Part shown: piece by piece, positions 50,179-59,229 of the stretch
How positions within the stretch are numbered: the stretch's first letter is position 1
Layout: the number at the start of each line of letters is the position of its first letter
Source of the DNA: Merluccius polli
Lineage: Eukaryota; Chordata; Actinopteri; Gadiformes; Merlucciidae
DNA length: 64,000 bases
Assembly (NCBI GenBank): GCA_030340625.1
Contig: JAOPHQ010002876.1
Span: 65,001 to 129,000, forward strand
Direction: 5' to 3'
Translations under genes and position numbers: made by a program
The notes under the pieces: generated by a model
Databases searched by the model: none
What the model saw: the letters and a program-made list of their open reading frames with translations, nothing else
What the model was told of the DNA's origin: nothing

Positions 50179-50733
50179 TCAGCGCCGCACCTGTTGGACC
50201 GTGCGTTGGACCTGCGAACAGTGAGGGGGGAAACATGCCTCCAGCTGATGAAGACGGGCCGGCTGAATGTGTTGCACCGGACTCCAGGACTTAAATCCTG
50301 GAATCAGCTGGGTAGGCGGAGCTGGCTGCTTCGTCTGGGACTCGTGCTCTTTTGGAAGGCAGCGCGGCGGCTGGAGCTGGGACTGCGGTGGAGTTTCGGG
50401 AGCCGTGTTTCCTTTTCTTTGCAGATTTTCTAGGAACAGAATAGTTGGAGAGAAATGCGGATGCCGTTTCGCTGCGGATGTCTCCTTAAACAGCGCAAAC
50501 AGCTCCTCGTGAGAAGCCCCTACTGGAGCAGTAATGTAGTTTTTAAGCAACGCTTCTAGGAGTTTAGGCACTGGCCAATCCTCAATGCTGGGAGTATTTG
50601 GATTTTTACTTGCCAAACGAGAGCTCCGGCGGATGGGAATGACGCTCTCTTTGCTGGCTTCCTCTGCCTCGGATAGTTGCTGAGACTCCGTGATGCCGTC
50701 GACCCGCCATAAATCCTCGTCGTAGATAGACAT
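50179..50733 (-). pseudogene. Ngaro ORF1 N-terminal part
   Basis: The plausible start is the Met at 50733 (MSIYDEDLWRVDG). The frame also stays open upstream to 51,108, but only through a 36-bp minisatellite and the A1 repeat. The protein has a basic RRSSRLASK motif and a helix-rich stretch (VPKLLEALLKNYITAPVGAS), then a Pro/Gln-rich part. Assigned to ORF1 by position, first in element order. The 3' part is cut off by the 49,526 insertion. Confidence 0.55.
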
Positions 50734-50779
50734 GGTGAGCAGTGAGGTAAGTAGAAATACGTACACGATGTTACGAAGT

Positions 50780-50970
50780 ATGGGGCTAGGCAGGAGAGGC
50801 ATGCGAGATCCAGGCGAGGGGCTAGGCAGGAGAGGCATACGAGATCCAGGCGAGGGGCTAGGCAGGAGAGGCATACGAGATCCAGGCGAGGGGCTAGGCA
50901 GGAGAGGCATACGAGAACCAGGCGAGGGGCTAGGCAGGAGAGGCATACCAGATCCGGCGAGGGTCGGCAA
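50780..50970. repeat. 36-bp minisatellite upstream of Ngaro ORF1
   Basis: Five units of GGCTAGGCAGGAGAGGCATA followed by CGAGATCCAGGCGAGG with one or two variants. The unit is 12 codons, so it keeps an open frame (PLLPSPSPGSRM on -). Confidence 0.9.
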
Positions 50971-51027
50971 CGGGAGAGCAGTCTGGAGAAAAGAGCTGGA
51001 GAGTCTAGTGCGCACATGTAGACAATC

Positions 51028-51325
51028 TTGCAAAGCTAGCAGAGGAAGCAGCGAAGATAGGCAGGCTGAAGCAGCTTTAAATAAGGCGCCAAGAATGATG
51101 TTTGCCAATGGGTGTTTGAGGGGGAGTCAGCTGAGCTGTCAGCTGACTGTGTATGGTATCCAATGGGAAGCTAGGGAAATCAGCTGATGTACGTCTATAA
51201 TGATACTACGTATTTGAAGCGCTCTGCATGCGTAACATAACCTAACGCGGCAATATGACTACTGTGATATCTGTACTGAGCCGAGCCTGACTTCGTGGCC
51301 TGCCTGAACTAACGCTATGCTCAAT
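51028..51325 (-). repeat. Ngaro terminal repeat A1
   Basis: 298 bp, the 5' end of the element on the minus strand; partner of A2 at 43033-43330. Confidence 0.9.
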
Positions 51326-51754
51326 TAGTGTGTTGAACTTCACATTTGATCTATTCATCCTCATTTTTGTTTAAGCAGCCATTTAACACAAAAGAATGCC
51401 CCTCAATGCATTGCAATTTGCATCAAATTCAAAACAAACAGGGTGATGCACAAAATAACTTAAAGAAAATAATAATTTAAAATAAATAAAGTGTTTGCGG
51501 CTTGTAGAGTTGTCCAGCTGTTTCCCTTTTAAATTATCCAGCGTAGTTTGCTTCATGCGAGGGGGCGTCAGGCAGGGGTGGACTGGCCATCGGGCATACT
51601 GGGCAATTGCCCGGTATGCCCGATGCACATCTTTGGGCCGGCCCAGGACAGTCATAAAAAAAAGAAGAAGTAATTTGTCCTAACCGGAGGCGGTGTGTTA
51701 CGATCGCCCCCGCGTCAGTCGTCGGACCGGGGTGTGTGACGATCGCGCTCGCGC

Positions 51755-51772
51755 CCCCCCCCCCCCCCCCCC
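51755..51772. repeat. Poly-C tract
   Basis: About 18 C in copy A; only 9 in copy B near 62,582. Confidence 0.9.
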
Positions 51773-51813
51773 CATTTTTTATCCATTACTGCTCACGGGG
51801 TTGTAGAACAGCC

Positions 51814-52261
51814 CGTTCTCATCCCAACTCGTAATATACCGACGATTTGTCACGCCCCTAGACGTCTGATACTGATGCAAAAGGTACCCTCCCGCGTCTG
51901 TGTGAAACGATCTGGGTTCTCATAAACCCGTTCGCGGTGGTAAGAGACGAGCAGAGTCTACAGCGTCCATTCACTCCAATAATAACCCGGTCACGGTGAT
52001 AGATTACGCTAACCCTAACCTTATCCCTAACCATAACCATAACCCTTTTTGGAGTGAATTGTTTCACAGTAGACTGCGGACGCTGTAGACTCTGCTATGC
52101 GAGCGGACGCTGTAGACTCTGCTCGTCTCTTACCAACGCGAACGGGTTTATGAGAGCCCCCAGATCGTTTCACACAGACGCGGGAGGGTACCTTTTGCGT
52201 CAATGTCAGACGTCTAGGGGCGTGACAAATCGTCGGTATATTACGAGTTGGGATGAGAACG
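51814..52261. repeat. 448-bp foldback with telomere-like loop, copy A
   Basis: Ends CGTTCTCATCCCAACTCGTA and its exact reverse complement; arms share GACGATTTGTCACGCCCCTA and more. The loop holds CTAACCCTAACC-type units (52,010-52,047). It is nested in the hAT-like element. The copy B version is at 62631-63087. Confidence 0.8.
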
Positions 52262-52955
52262 TGTTGCGTAGTTTGTTTGCGGCACCGACCTCGTGTGCAT
52301 TGCTTCCTGATTTCCCGAGCTACGGAGTGGCCCGAGGTTCAAATGTCACAGCGTTAATCGCGCGTTAAAAAAAATAGTGCCGTTAAAAACACGTTGCGTT
52401 AACTCGTTAATAACGCGTTAACTTTGACAGCCTTAATTTATTTATGTCTTTATTTCTTTTTTCTGGTGGTTGGTGTTAGTAAAAGTAGTGTAAAGAAGGT
52501 GTGTAGTAGCCTATGGCTACTACACACCTTAATATGATAATAATAAAACCTTAATATGATGATGATAATAATAATAATAATAATAATATGACCTAAATAT
52601 GATAATACCAAGGAGATGGGGAAGTTGGTATTCATTTCTGAGTGTATGCCGGCTTGTCAGATAAGGAAATCTTAGACAATGTTAAGGGCGCCCGAGTGAC
52701 TGTTACGTGGTAGTACTTTATTGTACTGACTTTTGTGTTTGCCCTAATATCTTGTTTTTGCCTTGCTCCCGCATCCAATCCCCTCAATCACCTCCTGGAG
52801 GCAGAGCATTGTGACTGCGAGGTGCTGACTGGCTCTCCCTGATTGTTGGCACCGCCCCCACACATATAAAGCCCAGTGGAGGATGGCGTCTCCCCCTCTC
52901 TCTCCTATTGAGCACAGATGCTGGCACACCTGTACAATTGGTTACTCCTTGTTAA

Positions 52956-53856
52956 AGGTGCGCTATGCAACTCGGTTATTCCTCCGCTGTTTCTGGGTTT
53001 TCGCCGGAATTGGGCTCGCATTTCTCACTATAGAGCTCCCCCTGCAGCTTCGGAATAGGCCTACAACACTGTCGTAAAAACTCATTGACAACGCCCCCCA
53101 CCCCCCACTTCGATAAATAAATAGTAATACACAACGAGAACCTGGATTCGGACCGCAAACAAACATGTGTGGTAGCAAGTCACTGCTAGGATAAACCCTC
53201 ACTAGCTAGCAAGTTAGCCATGAAGCAACCAAGCTAAACACATACAGGGCTCACAATAAAACGGTCGAGCAAAACACATTGTTCAACAGACTCTCAAACC
53301 ACATTACAAAAACGAAGTTCACCCAAGGGTAGGCTACTTACAATTTCAGCAGCAAGACAGCCAAGTCGGCGTCCGTTTTGCATTCTTCCGAGTCTCTCAG
53401 TTGACGCCATTCCGCATAAGCTCGCCCTATGTTCACTCGTGTCTGGTTTCTTTGTTTATCATAATCCTTTCTCTTATTCTTCGATTCCTCCGACCTTCCC
53501 CTCTTGGGTCTTGATGGATCCATAGTGGATTTGTCAATTGATCCAGAATTGCCTTGCAACTGACTCTTTATATTCAGCCGGACCCATGTTTGGCACCCCC
53601 GCCCAGGTCTACCGTAAAGCAGTGAAACTACAATCTGACTACATTTTCGAGGCGCGATTGGATACTTCCGCTGCGTCACATCCGTAAGTGGCCGGGACGG
53701 CCACATGAAGTTGCATGTTCTGTTTTTCCGCGGGGACCCAACAGGGGGAGATGAAACACCCACCAAACAACCCAGAAAGTGTTGTAGAACGATCAGAACG
53801 ACTCTCAACCTGCATGGTTAAGGTTATTTTTGATAAACGAGTTGCATAGTGCTTCT
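52956..53856. mobile_element. 901-bp TTAA-flanked element nested in the LTR
   Basis: Termini AGGTGCGCTATGCAACTCG and CGAGTTGCATAGTGCTTCT are imperfect inverted repeats, flanked by TTAA at 52952-52955 and 53857-53860. TTAA duplication is the piggyBac hallmark. The LTRs at 57,780 and 63,535 show the uninterrupted site CTTGTTAAGTATAAC. Confidence 0.85.
53338..53526 (-). CDS. Short basic frame in the TTAA element
   Basis: Part of a longer open frame (to 53,808), but the convincing section starts about MDPSRPKRGRSEESKNKRKD at 53,526 and continues RVNIGRAYAEWRQLRDSEE, ending DADLAVLLLKL. This basic, helix-rich pattern recurs in hypothetical fish proteins near transposons. Function unknown. It may be an N-terminal exon of a host or transposon protein caught in the element. 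Confidence 0.4.
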   Translation of the reverse strand, partial: TMDPSRPKRGRSEESKNKRKDYDKQRNQTRVNIGRAYAEWRQLRDSEECKTDADLAVLLLKL

Positions 53857-54286
53857 TTAAGTATAACTGCATGGTGTTGACTGTTTTCAACACCTTACCT
53901 TTGTTACTTATTCTCGCCTTGGTGGTTACTTTCTACACTTTAAGTTTAGGATCAGTTAGGGTAGTGAGTAAGTTTACCCGGAAGACACACTGGTTTTTGA
54001 TTTGTCCGCTCCGCGAGTTGTGCGTCGGGCTCGGGAGACAGGTAAGGTGCTCCACCCAGTTAGTGAGCGTGAGGGTTTTTCTTTATCGTTTTCCTGCCTC
54101 ATGTTGTAACCACCTTGGTCGTGCTGTTGACGGGGTTTTTGTCCAGTCGATCGTTCCTCTCATGTGGAACTAAAAATATGTTTCAACAAGTAAAGACTTG
54201 ACTTTCCCCTTAAACCCTGTCGTCTGACTCTTTATGTTGCGTTGTCCGAATGCTGCCGATATGTTTCTGGACACCGTAACATAAAA

Positions 54287-54304
54287 TGGGGGCTCGTCCG
54301 GGAT
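54287..54304 (+). other. Primer-binding site, tRNA-Pro
   Basis: TGGGGGCTCGTCCGGGAT, five bases after the LTR, is the standard 18-nt tRNA-Pro primer site known from many retroelements. Confidence 0.9.
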
Positions 54305-54481
54305 ATGTTCGCCACCGATAGTTTTTTATTTTTCTTACTGTAAGGTGCGCCTTGGCAGCACAAGTATCGGTGCGTTTATTGGGGTGTGCCAAGCCCTGTA
54401 GTTTTCATTTTTACGCCTAGTTGCGACCGTGTTTTTTTTCTCTCCCGCTCCTGCTGCGTTGACTGTTTGTCTTGCGTAGCG

Positions 54482-56596
54482 ATGTTCAGTCTGGAGGAGT
54501 TTGTGGCTTCTCCCACAATAGAGGCGATATGTACCTTCACCCGTGATCAGCTTGTCATGATTGCGGGACATTACAAAATAGAGGTTACCGGTAGTCCGGC
54601 TAAAGCAGATCTTTTAGATATCTTAATTGATACTCTTTCTGTTCGGGGTAGTCTGGAAAGTGTCGGCGGTGAAAGACCTATTGATGGTTCCAAACCTGGC
54701 TCACGTACACCTGAACGTCCGGCGACGCCCTCTGTTGTGGTGGCTGAACTCGAGCTCCGACGGTTACAAGTCCGTGAGAAGGAGATGGAGTGGGAGTTGG
54801 TTTGTGAGCGAGAGCGTAGAGAGCATGAATATAGGATGAAGGACCTGGACCTGCAGCAGCAGGCCCTTCGACTAAAGGAGCTTGAAATAAAAGCTTGGGA
54901 ATCGAATTTGGTTCCCGCTGATCACTTTGATGTCATACGGAACCTCAGACTGGTACCTCCTTTTAATGAAAGTGAGGTCGATAAGTTTTTTGCTCATTTT
55001 GAGAGGGTCGCGGCTGTCATGAAGTGGCCCCGCAATGCATGGACGATCACTCTGCAGAGTATTTTTACGGGCAAGGCTCAGCAGGCATATTCCTCGCTAT
55101 CTTTGGAGGATGCTGCCGAGTATGACAAGGTGAAGGAGGCAGTATTGCGCATTTACTCGCTTGTCCCTGAGGCATATAGGCATAAATATAGAAACTATCA
55201 AAAGCCTGAGGGCCTCACTTATGTTGAGTTCGTCCGTGAGAAGGACATGTTGTTCGATCGATGGGTGGGTTCGCAGAATATTACCTCTTTTGAGGGTCTC
55301 CGTGATTTAATAATTATGGAGGATTTTAAAAACTGCCTGCCTAAACATGTCTCGGCTTACTTGGGGGAGCACAAGGATTTAAAACCGGCCGATGCCACCG
55401 TAAGAGCTGACGAATATGTGTTAGCTCATAGGGGTACGAGTCCTTGTCCAGCCAAGCCTCCATCCGTTGCCTTCCAGAAGGCCTTCAGGCCTGCTCAGGA
55501 AACTGTAGCCGACCACCCTCGAAGCGATGAGAAGAGAGTGACTCGTTTTAAAGATCAGCGTTTCTGTGGACACTGTAAAAGGCGTGGGCATGTAATTGCA
55601 AACTGCTTTCAGTTGAAGCGTAGGAATAGCTCTCAGTCCACTTTGTTTCATGAGAATGCTAATTGTGTTACTTCGCTTCCCCCGACGTCTCGGAAAGACG
55701 AGAAAATTAGTCAGGCTTTTGCACCGTTTATTACGGATGCGTTTGTCGCTTTGCCGGGTGCGCATGGTATACGCGTGCCTATAAAAGTGCTTAGTGACAC
55801 GGCGGCTTCACAGAGTTTTGTGTTGGAGGGTGTGTTGCCTTTCGATAACAGGTCTTACACCGGAGAAAATGTACTTGTACAAGGTTTCGAAATGGGTTTT
55901 GCTAATGTTCCTCTCCATGAGGTTTCACTCATTTCTAATTTAGTTGCCGGTGTTTTTAAGATGGGCGTTCGTTCGTCGCTCCCTGTCAAAGATGTGCACA
56001 TGTTACTCGGAAATGATATAATGGGAGGAATTGTTTTCCCAAGGCCTGTTGCTGTGAACTCCCCAGAACCCGTATGTCCTGACGATGTGAGCGTGAATTT
56101 CCCGGAGGTGTTTCACGCCAATGTTGTTACGCGCGCAATGGCCCAAAAAGGCAGCGAGACCGCTGTTCAGGAATGTGATGATGAGCTGATTCATCTATAT
56201 GATACGTTTATTGCTCGTCCTTTGCCTGTCAGTGGCGAGGAGAAATCAAATAAGTCTACTCCCCTGTCAGTGCTTCCTTGCATTCCTAAAATGCCTCTTG
56301 GTCGCGAACAACTGCTTCTTGAACAGAAGAATGATTCATCCCTCTCGTCTCTATTTGCGGACGCTGTGTCCGAAAAAGACATTGAGTCTGTGCCCCAGGG
56401 TTATTTCTTTAGAGATGGAGTTTTGATGAGGAAGTGGAGGCCTCTAACGACCTCTGTGAAAGATGAGTGGCGGGTGCTGAAGCAGGTCGTGGTACCCTCC
56501 CCGTGGCGAAATGATATTCTGTGTATGGCCCATGATAATCAGGCGTTAATAAAACATCAGATCGCATCCTACGTCAGTTTTTTTGGCCCGGCCTAA
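54482..56596 (+). pseudogene. Gag-protease of the Gmr1-like element, running into the integrase finger
   Basis: The start at MFSLEEFVASPT fits better than the Met at 54386, which lies in the leader. About 704 codons: a charged coiled coil (around residues 85-145), a capsid-like domain with FFAHFERVAAVMKWP and TYVEFVREKDMLFDRW, a zinc knuckle CGHCKRRGHVIANC (362-375), and an aspartic-protease-like segment with D439-T-A-A, where the usual motif is D-T/S-G. It ends in the first part of the integrase zinc finger (MAHDNQ...KHQ). The frame breaks in a run of seven T near 56,580, where integrase continues one frame over. Confidence 0.85.
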
Positions 56597-57190
56597 AAGC
56601 GGATGTTGCGAAATATTGCAAGTCGTGTCACATATGCCAAGTTACGGGCAAGCCTAACCAGCTTATCCCTCCTGCTCCATTGCAGCCGATACCTGATCCG
56701 TTTGAACATGTAATTCTTGACTGCGTTGGTCCGTTGCCACGAACCAAGTCAGGCAAGGAGTATTTGCTCACCGCTATGTGCACTCTAACCCGTTTTCCCG
56801 AGGCTATCCCACTCCGAACGATCACCGCCTCGGCCGTCATTAAGGTACTCGTAGCGTTCTTCTCTACCTTCGGTCTCCCGAAAATCGTGCAGACTGATCA
56901 GGGCACTAACTTCACGTCCAAGGTGTTCAAACAAGCCATGCGACAACTAGGCATTAAACACATTACTTCTAGCTGTTATCACCCGCAGACACAAGGCGCA
57001 CTCGAGCGTTTTCACCTTACGTTAAAATCAATGCTTCGCGTGTTTTGCCTCGAGTTTAGGCGAGATTGGGACGAAGGCATTCCTTTTGCCTTGTTTGCTG
57101 CTCGTGAAGTGGTTCAGGAGTCGCTGGGTTGTAGCCCATCGGAACTTGTGTTTGGGCATACTATCCGTGGCCCATTGAAAGTGCTCAGTG
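56597..57190 (+). pseudogene. Integrase of the Gmr1-like element
   Basis: Begins with the CKSCHICQ half of the HHCC finger, then the catalytic core: D (56719, LDCVGP), D (56896, TDQGTNF) and E (57004, GALERFH), with exact D-35-E spacing. After SELVFGHTIRGPLKVL the integrase frame is lost at the deletion junction. Confidence 0.85.
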
Positions 57191-57564
57191 CCCATTGTTC
57201 TCGCAGTAGATGCAAGCGACCTAGGAGCTGGTGCAGTACTCATGCAGCAGGGTGACGACGGCCTGGAACATCCTGTTTGTTTTTTTTCGAGGAAATTTAA
57301 TTGCCATCAACGCGCCTACTCCACCATTGAGAAGGAAGCCCTGGCGTTGGTGTTGGCGCTTCAACACTTTGAGGTATACGTTGGGGTGCTGCACAGCCGG
57401 TGACTGTCTATACGGATCACAACCCATTAACCTTCCTGGCTCGGATGTGCAACCACAACCAACGTTTGATGCGGTGGTGTCTCATACTTCAAGCCTTCAA
57501 TATTAATATAAGGCACATTCGCAGGCGTGAAAATGTGGTGGCAGATGCGCTCTCTCGCGCATAG
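57190..57564 (+). pseudogene. RNase H of the Gmr1-like element, frame-broken
   Basis: LAVDASDLGAGAVLMQQGDD, then STIEKEALALVLALQHFEVY, are RNase H motifs. The frame shifts near 57,385, after which YTDHNPLTFLARM and the terminal VVADALSRA are readable in another frame. It lies downstream of integrase with no reverse transcriptase between. Confidence 0.85.
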
Positions 57565-57768
57565 ACCAATACGTACATAAATTGTGGGTTTATCGTACTG
57601 TTTGTCTATTTTTCATGAATTTTTATGAAATTTCTTTTCCAGTTGAACTGCGGCAGAGTAGTCAACTGATGGTGATGAGTATATTTAAGTTTTTATTTAT
57701 TCCTGTATATATTAAAAAAAAAAAAAAATTGGAATAGTGCCTAAGGAAACCCCCCAATTTATTTCTTT

Positions 57769-57779
57769 AAGGGTGGGGG
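57769..57779 (+). other. Polypurine tract of the Gmr1-like element
   Basis: AAGGGTGGGGG directly before the 3' LTR. Confidence 0.75.
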
Positions 57780-58402
57780 TGTTACGTGGTAGTACTTTAT
57801 TGTACTGACTTTTGTGTTTGCACTAATATCTTGTTTTTGCCTTGCTCCCGCATCCAATCCCCTCAATCACCTCCTGGAGGCAGAGCATTGTGACTGCGAG
57901 GTGCTGACTGGCTCTCCCTGATTGTTGGCACCGCCCCCACACATATGCCCAGTGGAGGATGGCGTCTCCCCCTCTCTCTCCTATTGATGCTGGCACACCT
58001 GTACAATTGGTTACTCCTTGTTAAGTATAACTGCATGGTGTTGACTGTTTTCAACACCTTACCTTTGTTACTTTTTCTCGCCTTGGTGGTTACTTTCTAC
58101 ACTTTAAGTTTAGGATCAGTTAGGGTAGTGAGTTAGTTTACCCGGAAGACGCACTGGTTTTTGATTTGTCCGCTCCGCGAGTTGTGCGTCGGGCTCGGGA
58201 GACAGGTAAGGTGCTCCACCCAGTTAGTGAGTATGAGGGTTTTTCTTTATCGTTTTCCTGCCTCATGTTGTAACCACCTTGGTCGTGCTGTTGACTGGGT
58301 TTTTGTCCAGTCGATCGTTCCTCTCATGTGGAACTAAAAAAAATATGTTTCAACAAGTAAAGACTTGACTTTCCCCTTAAACCCTGTCGTCTGACTCTTT
58401 AT
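57780..58402 (+). repeat. 3' LTR of the Gmr1-like element, 3'-truncated
   Basis: Starts TGTTACGTGG. Lacks the TTAA insertion of the 5' LTR and its last 50-60 bp. It also differs by small deletions (CACATATGCCC against CACATATAAAGCCC), which it shares with the LTR at 63,535. Confidence 0.88.
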
Positions 58403-58650
58403 ATAATTTGGCATTCCCAGCAAGGTGTCTTATGCAAGGGACACTGGATTCTTACAGAAAGATAAGAAATAAACATCTTTTTGAATGTATAAATCAGTGG
58501 ACAAGGAAATTAAGAATGGAAAACACGGCACTCTACACAATTCAATTACCTATTCCTTATTGGTTAATGCAAGATTTGGATATTCATTTAACTTTTTTAC
58601 AATAAAATAATAAACATGCGATTGCCTTAAAATTGGACCAATATCTGAAC
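58403..58650. other. Unmatched junction sequence between the duplication copies
   Basis: About 248 bp with no counterpart elsewhere in the window. It holds a 65-codon + frame (58408-58605) that I do not recognise. It sits where the truncated 3' LTR meets the start of copy B and may mark the duplication breakpoint. Confidence 0.5.
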
Positions 58651-59121
58651 AGTGGTGGAGCCTGAGCTATGCTAAACTGTTAAGCACTTGTCTGTGTTGT
58701 AGACTAGAAATGGGTTAGCTTTAGCTCATTTATAATACTAATTTATAATAATAACTAACTTAATAATAACTGACTTAATTGGGCGTGCTTGAAACTTGTT
58801 CTTGTGAAATCCTTAATTTTTCTTCATTTGTGTTGACTATACCTGAAGATAAAATAAAGTAAAACAAAAAAAGCCAACTGAGTGAAGCAATCCATTTGAT
58901 CATTGTGGGCATAATAATTTATTTACAAGCATAAAATCTCACATACTGGACTGAAACAGTAACTGTTCAAAAATATGGTAAAAATACATGTTGCCACATG
59001 TTAATTTACACACTAAACATGTAAAATTCCAGTGGGATGACACCTGGACTGGACCTGTCAAAAGTATTTTTCCGCGATACAAAGTTGACATTTAACGTGA
59101 CACCATACACAATACAAGCTT

Positions 59122-59126
<5 letters not shown>

Positions 59127-59160
<34 letters not shown>
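59127..59160. repeat. (CA)n microsatellite
   Basis: Copy B counterpart of 35700-35740. Confidence 0.9.
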
Positions 59161-59162
<2 letters not shown>

Positions 59163-59229
59163 AATACTTTCACACATCACTGTGTGAGGCAGCAACCAAA
59201 CACCGCCGCCGTCTCCTCCCTCAGCGTGC

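Larger units (their letters stand above)
42719..51325 (-). mobile_element. Ngaro/DIRS-type tyrosine-recombinase retrotransposon, 8.6 kb
   Basis: Read on the minus strand the order is A1 (51325-51028), ORF1, RNase H fragment, tyrosine recombinase, B1 (43507-43331), A2 (43330-43033), B2 (42949-42719). This is the split direct repeat layout, A1-ORFs-B1-A2-B2, of Ngaro elements. No target duplication is present, as expected for tyrosine-recombinase integration. Copy B retains the empty site (…CACAG/TAGTGTG… near 62,159), which fixes both ends to within one base. The RT domain is missing, and part of the interior is tandemly duplicated. Confidence 0.88.
42486..52435. mobile_element. hAT-like element, copy A, split by the Ngaro insertion
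   Basis: Ends TAGGGCTGTCAATCG (42486) and TTTGACAGCCTTA (52435), flanked by ATTTATTT at 42478-42485 and 52436-52443, an exact 8-bp duplication. Its body is 42486-42718 plus 51326-52435; the intervening 8.6 kb is a later insertion. Copy B holds the unbroken element at 61926-63261 with the same flanks. It lacks a transposase and contains the 51,814 foldback. Confidence 0.85.
52701..54281 (+). repeat. 5' LTR of the Gmr1-like element, interrupted
   Basis: TGTTACG and CGTAACA are inverted termini. Without the nested TTAA element the LTR is about 676 bp. Confidence 0.85.
52701..58402 (+). mobile_element. Gmr1-like Ty3/gypsy element, integrase upstream of RNase H, RT missing
   Basis: The 5' LTR is 52701-54281 (TGTTACG...CGTAACA; it includes a 901-bp nested insertion) and the 3' LTR is 57780-58402. 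The internal order is PBS, gag, protease, integrase, RNase H. Integrase before RNase H, with RT expected between them, is the unusual order of Gmr1-type gypsy elements. RT has been deleted at about 57,190. The 3' LTR stops after CTGACTCTTTAT and lacks the last 50-60 bp of the 5' LTR. No target duplication was found, consistent with rearrangement at the duplication junction. Confidence 0.88.

Noticed and set aside
50733..51108. N-terminal extension of Ngaro ORF1 through the minisatellite and A1 repeat
   Set aside because: The open frame there depends on a 36-bp repeat and a terminal repeat. The Met at 50733 is a better start.
58408..58605. 65-codon frame in the junction filler as a gene
   Set aside because: Short, no motif recognised, and confined to an unmatched segment at a rearrangement boundary.
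59058..59229. C-terminal extension of the copy B receptor as a novel receptor tail
   Set aside because: It is out-of-frame translation after a 196-bp deletion, ending in a CA microsatellite.
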